NCBI GenBank assembly: GCA_950295325.1
Contig: OX485803.1
Span: 27,466,001 to 27,530,000, forward strand
Source of the DNA: Polytrichum commune
Lineage: Eukaryota > Streptophyta > Polytrichopsida > Polytrichales > Polytrichaceae
Direction: 5' to 3'
DNA length: 64,000 nt
The notes under the pieces were generated by a model. The model worked only from the letters and a program-made list of their open reading frames with translations, was not told the DNA's origin and made no database searches. How positions within the stretch are numbered: position 1 is the first letter of the stretch; each line of letters starts with the position of its first letter. Made by a program: the position numbers and the translations under genes. This document shows positions 10,886 to 23,660 of the stretch, piece by piece.

Positions 10886-13790
10886 ATTACAAATTCTGCG
10901 AATTGTCATTTCAAGTTTCCAAGTCAAAATTGTGATGTAGAAGTTAAAAGAGGTCAAAGTGGAGCTTTTCTTTCTCTTATGACCATATCAACATAGGCCC
11001 CTCCTAGATGATTGTGTTAACAATTGAATCTAGAAGGGTTGAGATGTTTTGAGCACATAGTCCAATCTCATCGTAACACGTGTGAGTCTTTTTTTAACAA
11101 TTTGTTGTTGACTGCAAGTCTTTTCTTATAGTGTGTCCAAATTTAACGAGTATCACATAAGGGCCCACACACCTCATGGGTGAGTTCCCAGTTGCCCTTT
11201 CACTTATAAGCAACTCCCAAGGGAGCGAGATTAAGTAGGGAATTCTTCCATGTGGAATGCACTACTACTAGTGATTTCCATGCAATAGAATGCACCATCG
11301 CACTTCAATGAAGTAACCCAAGTGCGCACTATGGGTCGCTAGAGAAAGTATGTACTAAATAGTTGTTCTAAACTTGTTATATGCCTAGGGGGTGCACTCC
11401 ACATTTCCGTTTATAACCACGTGGATGCACAAAAGGGGTATTATTTGGACAATGCACCACATGGAGGGACATTTTGTCAAGTAAGGTTTGTCTGTATATG
11501 AGGGCTAGTAAGTAACGCCTAGAAAATTGAAACTTAAACTAAGGGCTATTGTTTGATGGTTATGTGAAAGAAAAATAGTATTTATCTTCTGTATGAATAC
11601 CTTAGTCCTATTTGTGCACCCTATTTCTATTGTAAAAATATGCAAGGCTATATCATATATGAAAACAATGCGGACATGTATACATATTGAGGCTATGTGT
11701 GATCTCTACAATGTTTGTAACTAGTTTTTGTTTCAAAAACGGTTGTTTATAGGGTTATTATATTCGGACTCTCACATACACGTTATTGTTTATCTCAATA
11801 AAGGGTGCAGCCCCCAAAATTTTGAATGATGGTGAAGCTACGTTCATAGGAAGCTCAATTGACCATAACTTGTTTCTATACAATCAAAGCTACTCCAAAT
11901 ATAACTAAACTTGCACTTTCAAGTCACTATACTAAACATCAAGTTTAGTGTGACCCACACTAATTTTCTTGCAATCACTTGGTGGTAACTACCACTAGAA
12001 GAAAACTTGTTGGCCGCAACAACCCCCGCAACCCTATGTAGAGGGTGTCCTATGATACTTGGTGCTACATGACAAGTTACCAATACCATTTTAATTAACA
12101 TAGCACACCAATGTTAATGCCACATCAAATTGAATTTTTAGTGTGATCAAGTTACCATATTAAATTTTGGTGTATTTGGTAAGTACCCGTGGTTAGGTAT
12201 ACATGGGAGAAAGGGAATCATTGCATAGAACGTGCCTCTCATCCATCCACCATATAAACTTGAACCCCTATAGGTTTGTTCCCGATTCATCTTAAATGAC
12301 TTGGAATAAACTAACTCAAGGTCACTAAAGCTATTTCCGGTGTCAAATAAATTTAAAAGTACACTGTGGATACATTATATTTTAGGGTTTATAAGTAGGA
12401 TGTATGAGGGGTTATGCCTGTATGCAATAATACCCCCTCTTTGTACACATGCCGTGACAATGGTGAATCATTCAACTTTAGATGAAAATATAATTGGAGA
12501 CAAGGTCATTGGTTGGTCAACTCACTATGTTTCTTGAATTTTTTGTTACGCAAGAAATGATGACTTTCCACATTGCTAATATTGATGTGGAAATAGATGT
12601 GAACATCTCAATATAATTTCCAACAGACCTAACAAATTACATCCACATTGAAACTTGTGGCATACTTTGTGATAGAATGGATTTCAAGGAATAAAATAGT
12701 GGCTCCAATTTTGGCATGGCATCATGCAAAGTCCTCTACAAAAATATGTAGAACAAAGCTTGTTGACTCCCTTAAATAGAGAATTTTAGTGTTTAAGCCC
12801 ATTTCTTAATTGTTTACTTGATCAAACACATTCTTGAAGGATTCAAAAGTGCCTCCGAGATTCCACTAATACGTTCGTGAACTCATATCTTAGCAACATA
12901 TGTACACAACCTTCTCTCCAACCAATTTTGGCTCCACAGGCATAGAAACAAAAACACCTGAGGGTTTCTGCCTTCACTGCTCCATTCTCGATCAAAATGC
13001 ACACAATCTCTTTCACACCACTTCCATGTTTCTTTCTTTCTTTCTCTCCACCACATCCATCTGCCCCTTTTCCTCCCTCACTCCCATGTGAACCAAACCG
13101 CCCGGAAACAAAACTTAACTACACTAAACTAACTAAACTCACCGCGCAAAGAGTAGCAAAAACAGTCCCCCAGATCGTAACCACTGCGGACCTCTTCCCA
13201 CTCAAACTCTCCCACTCTAATTCCAGGCTTGGAAACCTTCTCAAACCCTAGTGACGACAAAACGAATCCTTCCAGCTTCGATCAAAATCCAAATCCGGCA
13301 AAGATTTTCAAAAAAAAAAACTCTTTGCAAAAGCCCAAACTTAGGACACGGAGGAAGGGAGTCATCTATGCATGCTTGCTCCAATGAGTTTGCAGGTTGG
13401 TGAGGTTGCAAAGTTGCAGAACAGTGCGACATGATGACCTTGCTCCTACTGTACTAACTGGCTCACTGACTTACTATGGATGATATGAACCTGTCATTCC
13501 TCAGGATGAGACTCTCGCGGATTTATTCATCCAGCAAGGTACCAGTGTACGGGTTGTTTCACCCCAGCCCTTGTAGATTATGATTGTCATCAACTTTTTA
13601 AGGTGACGGAAGGATGCTTCACACATGAGATTGAAGGCCTCTAACCATTGCATTCTAAGATTGGTCGAAAAGGCCGAGACCATCCAAGTTCACTTCACAT
13701 TAGAAGGTGAAGGCCTAAGGGCTTGAAGTGGATGAAAAATCGACATGGGTTCTTACATAGCGAACTATAAATAATGTTTCAAGGTCTGCC
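10886..13790. other. Non-coding spacer
   Basis: AT-rich spacer without a convincing gene. TTTAGTGTGAC and TTTTTAGTGTGATCAAG near 11945 and 12140 resemble the internal words of the CACTA-like repeat. From 12900 to 13260 the sequence becomes C-rich with many CACCAC and CTTTC words; it could be a leader of an unseen transcript, but nothing supports a coding start there. Confidence 0.4.
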
Positions 13791-13791
13791 A

Positions 13792-13834
13792 AAATTTGCG
13801 TTAGGTTACCTCTTGGAGGTGGGCTTAACGCAAA
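13792..13834. repeat. Short hairpin
   Basis: TTTGCGTTAGG is followed 16 bases later by its near inverse CTTAACGCAAA, giving a 9-11 bp stem. No element boundaries were found around it. Confidence 0.5.
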
Positions 13835-15890
13835 TTCCAACAAATCATGTCAGTGATATGGCAATTTGATGATAATCCAAGGCCCTCATAGTTACATGGT
13901 CAGAGGCCTTGACTTGTGTGTGAAGTGGCCCTGAGTGCAAGCTTTATTAACCCTTACATGCTCAAGCAACTTGAAATGGGTCATCACCTAATATTCTACT
14001 AGGTTTACGACCCACTAGATGGCAATCTATGTGGATGGAAAGGTATTTACTGGTGTAGGGTGGTGTCCACTACCATGTGGCCCAAAATAACATATAAAAA
14101 CCTCATACTCCAAGCATGTAAGATTTTTTGTTAGATTGGCATTGCTTGTTTTAGGAGGCAATTCCATGTGTTGCTCAAATGTAAGAGCCAAATTTAGGAG
14201 CCAATGACTTTCGCATATGATGCCCAATTTGGGTTGGAATTTTTTCTCCAGGACAAGGTGATGGCTTTGCACAACTTAACTAGGTGGATTTGAAAAAAAA
14301 TCTTAGTGCACATATTGCTTGCACCATGAATGAGGGCAAATCTCCCAAAATGACATCATGTGGCACCTCCAACTTGGAGGGTGATGGACTTCATCTAAAT
14401 CTACTCAAAAAAACTCAAATATTTGGAAGTAGCTCATTTGTCATGGACATAACATAATATGGCAAAGATGCCAACTTTCAAAAATTTGTGGCATGACTGA
14501 AATGGTCACGAGATGAAAAATTTCAGAGTTTTCTCTAAATGCCCCCTGGATGAAGGTCATGTTCATAGGTTAATTGGACCTAGCAAATGTGGTCCGATTA
14601 ACTTCAAATTTCTGCAGCAAGAATATATGGTGGTCTAGTTCACATCTGTACGATTGGATGTAAATAAAAAACATATTCTATTTGGCTATGTAACAGAAAT
14701 TTTCAGCACTGGTGCTGGAGGTGCCCGAAAATGGAATGTGAAGGCTTGAGCATTGAGGGGTTAAGAACACTCTAAACCTAAGGTTCCACTCTACTTAATC
14801 AAAGAGGCCCACCATTCTATTATGGTCAATAGCTCAACACCAAAATCAGCTATCAAGTCCACCTTCGAATTCACTACATATGTGGCCCTATGGCACTTCC
14901 AACTCCATACAATTTGACCACTAGAACATATATCAAGAATTGTCTCATCCAGTTAGCAATTGCAAGTCACTAAAATTGCTATATCAGAATTCCAGAAGCA
15001 AAGCTTAGGTGCAAAAGTCATAAGCCCTCAAAGACAGACTCTCTTCTCTCTCTGAATACAGAGGCCTTCCCAACTGTGGTAACTGTTAAACTTATTGAAA
15101 TGGTTAGCAGAATGCAAGGACATACTTAGAATGTCATCATAACATGTGTCTCTTTGGTGTCTCTTCTGGGAAAGTCCTGAGAAGGTAATCAAAGTTCCTG
15201 TAAATTTGAAGAAAAAGGGCATGTCCAACTATTGAATTGCATATACTTAAAGGTGTGCTCATTGATGGAGTCATGACAATGTACAACACATACAAAAGGC
15301 AAGAGAACAGCAGAAAACACAGCTAGAAAAGACCTGTAGAGATGAGAAGATAAAAGTGGAAAGTAAAAGTAAGACATGACAGAAAGATTAGATTGTTTTG
15401 AAATTGACGAGCTAAGGCGAACACCAGAAAGTGTCCAGCAATTGTATACACTGGGAACGATGCATGCATATGCTAAAAGAGCCATAACCTGGGTCAAGTC
15501 ACAGACATGCTAGAGCCTCGTGATAGGTTATCTATGGCATGCAAAACATCGTTTCCATTGATGGGTAATTAAACAAACGTTACACCTACAAAAGCGTGCA
15601 TGTGCACATTAAGCTGCACAACATGGGTTTATATATTACTCACAACTGACGTTAGCACTACTTCTGTTCTTTAAAGGGCCCTCTATGTTGGGGAAGCTCT
15701 ACTAAAACCCAGTGGCTGGTGAAAGGAGTATCCCAAAACAGCCCAAAGGAAAACCGTCTACAGATTCCTTACAAACTAAAGCAATCATCAAATGTACTTG
15801 CCTCACTTTGCACAACTTGATTAGCACAGCTTGAGGGGACTGGTGACTGCATCCAGTCAGAAAACTCACTATGGAACAAGGAAAACTTGG
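13835..15890. other. Spacer and probable 3' flank of the CID-like gene
   Basis: No gene is seen. The part next to 15890 is expected to hold the 3' untranslated region of the minus-strand gene ending at 15891. A partial match to the repeat at 1-130 occurs near 13910-13935. Confidence 0.4.
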
Positions 15891-18800
15891 TCATCTTATG
15901 ATGATGCGGAGCATGCCTGGTTGAGGTTCCGTGAATTGTAGATGTTCCTCCTCTATCAAGTATCTCTGTACAGCAGTTGGTAACCTTGATGGTGTTCGTG
16001 AGCCCTTGGTATGGTGTCCTGTGCCCACACAAATATACACTTGTTCCCGCTGCCGGGTGCGGCTTACATTAAATCTCAACTGTGCAATCTCTCGTTTCAA
16101 TACTGGTATTGCCTCACCTACGTGTAGACCGTGCAGATCTAGCAGCCGTGGTTGCCCTGGTGTACTGTTGCTAGTTACAAATGCATTGGAGTTTCTGCAC
16201 AGCTTGAACAACAACAAAATCATAACCTGCAGCTGCTCACATGCAATAGAAAAACTTGAGGCGAAAGACAAGCGACCAAGCACTTGAAGTATAAATCAAA
16301 TTTATCAGAAACCCCCCCACCCCAAACAATACAATGCCTGCAATTTACAGCTGGCAACAAATACCAGATCACTTGTTGCTAACTGTCATGTTGTAAGAAA
16401 ATCCTCGACAGTTTCAATGTCACTAGATAATCATTTGTGACAAAAAAAAACTGTATATGAAAATCATAACTGACTTTAAGTGTGGGTTACCATAAAAGCA
16501 AGACCTTGCAAATACCTTGAAAATCTGTCCCAAACCCAGGAAGAGCTGACAGACAAAATTGCATCTCAGATTAAACTAACAAGGGTCGAAGAGTCCATGA
16601 AACAAACACCGGCACACAGATTGGAAGAGAAACCGACATGGATCGTGCTCCCAAACACACTACCTTTGCCAAAAGATAGCTTCTCCAGCCTTGCTATGAG
16701 CAGCTTTCATTTGTTCATTATGCCACTGTCCTTTAGCACTTAACTCTTTAGCAAGAGCTTTGTTCCCTGCAAGATATGCCTGCCTAGCCTGTGCCAGAAT
16801 TACAGAACACCTGGTGTCAGTATTCAAGCAATCATAATTAATGGGACAATTTGTTGGCATTAGGGACCTGAAGCTCCAACATCCATCAACATTTTGACAA
16901 ATAAACACCACTACATGGTGATAATTCAGCCCATACTAGGACTATACAGAGCACCACAATCTGGAACATTTTGAAATTCTGACAACCTAACTACTTGGTT
17001 TCAAAACCTAATACATAATTCCAGGAAACAGTGCTAGCAAAACCAGCATCAAAAAAAAATGTTTGATTGCACTTGCATTGCAGAGTACAATGAATAAGGA
17101 AGAAAGCAAAGCTTTCAGAACCCTTCAATACAGCTTCAGAAGCAAACGATTATCTTCCTGCTTTACTCACTGTTTGAGTAATCAAAGCACTCACCTGATC
17201 AAAATATGCATTCCTAACTCGTGCATGATCACGAGCTTCTTCCCGCATATCCGAGTACATATTTGCTGCATCCAATCATATGAAAACTTAGAACAAATTT
17301 CGGAACAGGTTAACAATACATAATAGATGTGAACAGAGGACACTCGCACAAAGACTTTACCTAGAAACTATTGTTTGTGTGGCTCCTCAGTTTCATCCAA
17401 ATTCAAAACAAGCACAGTAACAAACATTTGGAAAGGAAAGGAAATAGACTACTTACAAACAGAATCTCCTGTCTCAAGCCAAGTTGGAAGAGGCTGATGA
17501 ATGTCATGTCCATGGAGTTGGAACGGATCCAGCCGCTCAGTGTGGGTCACCCGAGCATCCCGAGGGAACCCACCAACACCTGGACCATGAGTTAAGCCCC
17601 GTACAGCTCCAAGTGAGACATTCAATCCCCCATTCCTCTCAAATTGGAGCTGAGCAGCTTGCTGGGCTGCCTGCTTCCTCACAACTGCAGCAAAATCTGG
17701 AACTGCTCTAGAGTCTCCAGCAACTATTGTTCTCCCCGGAAGAGCTGAGCCATTCATGGTGTCAAGTCCAGATAACGCAGGGAAATCTCGTGGTGAAGGA
17801 GGTGCAGGTGTAGGAGGTGAATGGAACGGCTTTGTTGGAGCCTCGTTCTGAAGCTGTAAGATGTACCATCCAATAGAATGACCAAATTGAGAAACACTTA
17901 CTCATTTAGAAAAGCAACAAATATACAAATGCCCTTCCACTTTTCCAAATTCAGAGGCACAATCAAGACCAGTCAAGCATTCATGTGTGACTAAGATCGT
18001 GCCATTGGCTAAATATCACCATATTCCTCAAGATCCAATTCAATAAAAATCGTCTTTGATGATCATCTGAATTGATCATGACAAATGAAGATGGATAACT
18101 TTGATGCACAATTTTCTGCATGTTTAGCATTCTGCATCATAATCAAGTTAGATAGACATACCTCAAGCTCACTAAGCATGTCCATAGTAAGGGTCAGATC
18201 ACCGCCATTGGCAAAGTAGATTTCTGCCAAACTGTCAGTAGCAAAACCAGGAAACTCTGTAGCAAGAATACTGACAGGGTCAATCGCCTGGTCAATCACC
18301 TCACCCAAGTCGTCTGGAAATGCAAGTTCTGCAGCTCCCCAATCAGTGAAGGAAGTTACACTTTCATTGCTATCATTCCAAGGGGGCTGCCTCTCATGGT
18401 TTGGTTGTTGTGCAGGGGGGCGCATCTCTGGCATATACGGCCGTACAAAAGTAGGCCCCGTAGACGAGGTTGATCCCTCTAAATTAGTAAAGCGTGTACC
18501 ATTCGCTCCAGGAGGGCTGTATGATGTTGCTCGAGATGGATTCTGGTTGACTCCATCGTCATAGATAAAACTATCTCTAGGAAGAGCATTTCTGACACCG
18601 GCACCCGTCCAATTGGTGGCCAATGAACTCTGGCTCGACACATCTAGAGATGCAGACTCTTCATACTCTGAACTGTCCACAAAATCTCCAAAATCAAAAT
18701 CTGGCATGAGATCGTCTGGGAGCTGCGCACGACAGAATCGTCGATATTCATCATCTGAGGTGTTTGAGTTGCTAGAGTCTGTTCTATCAAGTCTTGAACC

Positions 18801-19184
18801 TACATTCTCTTTCTCCACAGTGCCTGAAAGGTCCGAAGACTTATTTTCGCAGACAATTCCACTGGCAGCTGTAGTGGCAGGTCTGAAAGCCTTTGGTACA
18901 AATTCCTCAGCATTGGGATTCAGATTCGTACGTACTGAATTGAAAGAAGAACTAGAAGTCGAGCTAGCAAGATTTGATTTCTTTTGAGGAGAGGAGACAA
19001 TAGAAGATTGGGTATTCATATACCCAGGTTCATCAGTGGCTCCCAGGCTACCCTGATCGCCTGTTGAAACAGACAAGTTTGAGAAAGTAGCTGCAAGACC
19101 CTCAGTTCCTGCAAAAGAACCTAGACCATTGCTAGTTGCTCCAATTCTAAAAGGCTCCAGAAACTCCCTTCGGTTGTATCCCAT
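15891..19184 (-). CDS. PAM2-CUE-DUF1771-Smr protein (CID5/6/7-like)
   Basis: Five coding exons on the minus strand: 19184-18162, 17853-17457, 17265-17195, 16788-16664 and 16194-15891. All junctions are GT-AG, phases join exactly, and the product is 639 residues. Residues about 87-100 (NLNPNAEEFVPKAF) form a PAM2 motif, which binds the MLLE domain of poly(A)-binding protein. Residues about 300-341 (DPVSILATEFPGFATDSLAE) are a CUE-type ubiquitin-binding helix set. Residues about 475-537 are DUF1771, and about 555-639 are an Smr domain with LLDLHGLHVGEA and CVGTGHHTKGS, the signatures of this nuclease-like fold. This order is that of plant CTC-interacting-domain proteins CID5/6/7, and the last exon aligns well with CID7. 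The role is probably mRNA metabolism through poly(A)-binding protein; catalytic activity of the Smr part is not shown. The ATG at 19184 is the first in frame and starts the conserved N-terminus. Confidence 0.93.
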
Positions 19185-21839
19185 GGCAAAGAGCTTTACA
19201 GCTCCTTCCCAGTGTGTTCACCCTAACCTGCACACAGAAAATACAGTTTTGAAACTTGAAGTTCTTGGCTTATAATCTCCAATAGAGCGCTGGCAAAGCT
19301 AAATATGTCCTGTAGGAGTCTTTAACCTGCAAAAACGCAAGAAAAGGAATGTCGGCATACTCTTGGTGAAAGGAGAAAGCAAACAAATTTGCAGTCTGTA
19401 AAAACAACAAGGTCCACCACCAAAGTCAACTGTGCTTCACATTCACAATCTGCTGTTTACATATACTGCTGCTTGCAAAAGAAAAATTCAGAGTTTACTT
19501 ATTGTTGTCACATTTTTGGGACATACCCTCCAAAGGAACACGAAGTTCACAGACGTTTGACATTTGACAAGAATCTTATGAGATCTGCAATTCTATGTAT
19601 CAAGCCTAGCCCGGTAGTAACAAATCAGCACATCGTACATCACCTACATAAACTACATCCAACACTATACAAATGCATACTGAAGAGCATATGACAACAA
19701 CCTCAGTCCCTTCAGTTACCATTCATATGTTCCAGATGCTAATGTGTCCATCCAAGAAAGTCTTGTGATATTCTGTGATCTTCAATTGATTTAGTATATG
19801 GTCTCTTTGTTAACAACCCTTGTCCTGCACCTTGCTGATACCTAGCAAGTAAAATCTACCACTTGAACGGGTCACAAATCTGAATGTGTACTCTGCATCA
19901 TTTTAGGTATATCTGAACAGCAGAATCCCCTGGAAAAAGCTGAGAGAACTAAGGGAGACAATGTGACCTCCTTGTTGTTTAGATACCTCTTGTCCACTCT
20001 CAAAGTTTTTCTCTAAACTTTCCTCCACAACGCACCCTGACACAAGCTCAAACGCTAGCAACATAACCCTAACCCTACTAACCAAACCCCAAATACTTGC
20101 AACCTAGGACCTTCATAAAAACTCTGCAATCTCGAGACACTGTACTGTTTAGAATACTTCAACCCTTTTGTTGAGCATGTTTGTTGCTGGACTTCAAATA
20201 ACAGAAGCTTCAAGGGGCAAACTAACAACCTGGACAAACTTGGCCTAAATAATCCCTCCTGCTTAACGAGTACCAGCGTTCCTTTGGAATTTCCGACATG
20301 TTGACATCCCAAACCTCTAACGACATCAATATTCCAGTCCAGAAGCCACTCTTATTTTCCACTGTAAGTTCCAAAAGTCAACAATGCGGTTCCTGTTTAT
20401 ATCTATTTACAATGAAATTGCTTACTAATGGACCATTCACTAACAACACGTTCCATCCCTCTCCTTAGAGTTAGTAAAGAGTTACTCTGTCTTCTTACCT
20501 CATGTGCACCTACGAAAGGAAAAGCAGGAGTTAGGTGAATAGCATGATCCTGCTAGTGATCTAATTTTCATATAAAGTACGACAACAAAGCTATGAAAAA
20601 CCAAAACAAAATCAATGCAATCGCTGCAGCGAATAGAAGAAGCACGCTGCAATTGTCCAGGAGAAACTTAAAATTGGAGAAGTGAGAGATGCAATTTAAT
20701 ACTGTCACAACAAATCGGACGAACAAATTTCGTTTGTCGTGTAGGCAACAAAAAGGTGTCATCACGCCTTTGGTAGCGTTTGAAACATGTGCAGCACATG
20801 GTTCTTGAAAGGCAGCACATGTTTCGTTAAGAAAATGCTCACAATTGCTTACTAACACACCTACGTAACAAATTGAAAGTGCTAAGATTCCATTCAAATG
20901 CATCTGATTGAACAGCGATGTAGACAATAGTTATATATCAATTGGCAACACACGCAGAAAACGTCGATTCTATTTGTACCGTTCCCCAGACATGCACGTT
21001 TGCTTAAGAAGTCAAAAAATCTCCATCCCATCCTTTATCACGCTTACTGAACAAAGCAAGATTCCATTTCTCTTCCTCCATCCAAGGTCTCAAGAGATCG
21101 GAGTAAAAAAATTCGAAGACCTGGCAATGTACTTGCCCTACTTACCTCGTGCGGACTGACCTGGTACAAAGCACACCTAACGGCAGCTTACAGACTTTGC
21201 CAGTCGCTAAGACAACAGTTTAGAGAGGAGAAAGAAAGAAACACAACCATGAGCTTTCCACTGAGTTTTTTATCCGGTGTGCGCATCTGATAAATTGTCG
21301 CCCTAGGGACGACTTGACACGTTTGAGGTCACACATTCACACCGATGGCACAGGATAGACAAATTCATAAAGAGCGCACCTATATGAAGTGAACTGTCAG
21401 CATAACGAGCATCCAACGGAAGTCCTAAAGCACCAAAACTTCGCAGACTGAACCAAATCCAGTTCTGTTAATGCAACATTGACGGGACAAAGTACACAAG
21501 GCTCCTCATACCTACCGTAACCAGAACTTCCGGCACAGTGCCTTAACCCGCCTTGCTCAGAGCATCAAAAAACTCCCATACTTATTACAAACAGACCGTC
21601 AAGCTTTCCAGTCTTTAACATCATTGCCTCTGATACCAAAATCTACTCGGGCCAAATTCTTTGCAAATACATACCTTACCCTGAGCAGAGCATAGCGGCT
21701 CTATCTCAGTGACCCCCAGACACATTAGGCTTCTGGAATGCGAAAAATCCACCAAACCAAACGATTCAACCGCAACTTCGCACAAATCGGGTATAAGAAG
21801 AGAGCGCAGAAGGATAGGAAATCGACTAAATACCTTCCG
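19185..21839 (-). other. Probable 5' leader and leader introns of the CID-like gene
   Basis: No coding frame is convincing on either strand. On the minus strand an acceptor-like TTGTGTGCAG|GTTAGG lies about 40 bases before the ATG (near 19228), and the GC-rich segment at 21840-22170 would suit a first exon, so a long untranslated leader with one or more introns is likely. Transcript data would be needed to place exons. Confidence 0.4.
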
Positions 21840-22170
21840 AGGCGTGATTTCTAATCCGGAGGTCGCAATTCCTGGATGAAGGCGCAGAGCAATCCCTCCC
21901 ACACAGGGCTCTCGGTGTGAGGGCTGTCAGGGCTCTCGTCCCTGCCCTCCGAGCGAACGACAGGACCGGCCCTGCCCGGGTGCCAATGTCCGAGAGGACC
22001 GGCTCCCTGACGGGGCGCCGGGTGCCGGCGAGCGATAGGACCGGACCCTGCCCATGTGCCTTCCGTTGCCACTGCCCCGAGCACAGATACCCGCCACGTG
22101 TTCTCCTTGGCACAATGGCCGGAGCCCGGGCGCCGAATGGCACACCCGGGCACGGCGATCAACACACACT
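21840..22170. promoter_or_regulatory. GC/CpG island, candidate promoter region
   Basis: About 330 bases are strikingly GC- and CpG-rich against an AT-rich background, which opens long frames on all strands without making any of them a gene. Inside, related words such as GACCGGCCCTGCCCGGGTGCC-type and AGGACCGG recur (about 21960-22060). It sits 2.7 kb upstream of the minus-strand CID-like ATG, so it may be its promoter or untranslated first exon; this is inference. Confidence 0.4.
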
Positions 22171-22189
22171 ACTTACAATCAACACCATC

Positions 22190-23660
22190 CTATCCTATTC
22201 TACAAAGTGGCCATGCTTTTGTACGCAAGCATTGTACCCGAGAGGCGATCATAATGTAGATGGATCTTAAAATGGTTACTTTTTCCGACTAGCCCACTTC
22301 TCCTAGGATATGAAACTCACCATTAGCATAAGATAACTAGCAAAGCCAAATCAAGGTCATAGACACTTTCTCCATAAATTTTGGAGCTTGTATATATGAA
22401 TATCTCCTTTATTGGCTATGTCTGTAGGACAGAGACTATGCATCAACTTCTTCGTTTCAAGAGCAAATTTCCTAATCACTTTGTGTTCACACTTGGACGT
22501 TACTTGTTCTTGTTATTTTTGGTCCACTTTATTTAATGTGGATGTTAACTATAGTTTATATATAAGTGCTCCCTAAAATGCATTGAAAGAAATCTAGTTA
22601 ACTATAGTTATTTCGGTAGTTCTTGATTATTTATTTTAAAAATTTCAGGTGATAAATGAGTAGCTTCAATCCTTGACCCGTATTTGAGAAGAAGGTGCAC
22701 AAAATCCAAGAAAGGTTTGGTATAGTGAATAGCCATGAATTGGCATGAGCAAAGTGGACAACTACAATTGTAGTCTTTCATAATAAAGAACAGAGCCTCA
22801 CGGTTCTACCGTTTTCTTGTTATCAAAGTGACAATTCTCGTACTCGTTAAATGGTCGTATAGGGTCCCCCCATCATATTGACTATTGAACCTAGAATGGT
22901 TTGTCACATTTGGAGCATGCAATCCAATCTCTTTTTGAAACACATATCTTTTTGGTATCCATTCTTAGAGCCACACCTAATTACATACCACTTGATATAG
23001 ATGTATGATTAAGAGAAGTAACCAAATTAAGATTGGAATTTGTGGTGTCCATGTCATGGATCTTGTATATAAAAACTTGTCCATACATGTTTGTGGTTAA
23101 TTTCATCTCATCTCCAATTTACTATATTAATTTCATGACTTGGATGCTAATTTTGGGGACAAGTGAGATGACAACATTTCAATTTACAAGCACCCGTGTT
23201 TTTGTATGCAATGATCGTACTTGAGGGGAGATCGTAGGCTTGTGATTGTGGCGGCTATGTTAAAAGTTCATGTAAAAGTTTGTCCCTAGTTATTTGTTGT
23301 TGATTTTGACTCGCCTTGATCATACTATACTAATTTGAGGGCCTTGATGTTAACTATGGCGACATATGAGGTAACATCATCGTAGTTTACAAGTGCCCAT
23401 GCTTTTTGTATGAAAGCATGTGTACTTGAGGGATGAATATCATAGGCTCTTGATTCATGGTGGCTATGCTAGAGGTCCCGAAAAACTTGTCCCTAGACAT
23501 TTGTGGTTGATGTCATTCCATAACGATTTTGGTGTACTAATTTGGGGACTTTGACAACGTGTCATGTAACAACATCCTAGTTTATGAACATATGTGCTGT
23601 TGTATGCAAGTATCATACACAAGGGGCAATCATGTTAGGTTGAGTTGTGGTGGCTACGCT
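22190..23660. repeat. Degenerate tandem repeat, about 210-bp period
   Basis: Units beginning near 23063, 23279 and 23486 share AACTTGTCC, ATTTGTGGTTGAT, an ACAAGTG-plus-GTATGCAA block and GTGGCGGCTATG-like ends in order. A fragment of the unit is also seen at 22205-22260. Divergence is high (many indels) and no frame is conserved, so it is non-coding satellite-like DNA. Confidence 0.65.

Noticed and set aside
21826-22270. Protein-coding gene at the GC island
   Set aside because: All six frames are open because of composition, with Arg/Pro/Gly-rich peptides and no motif.
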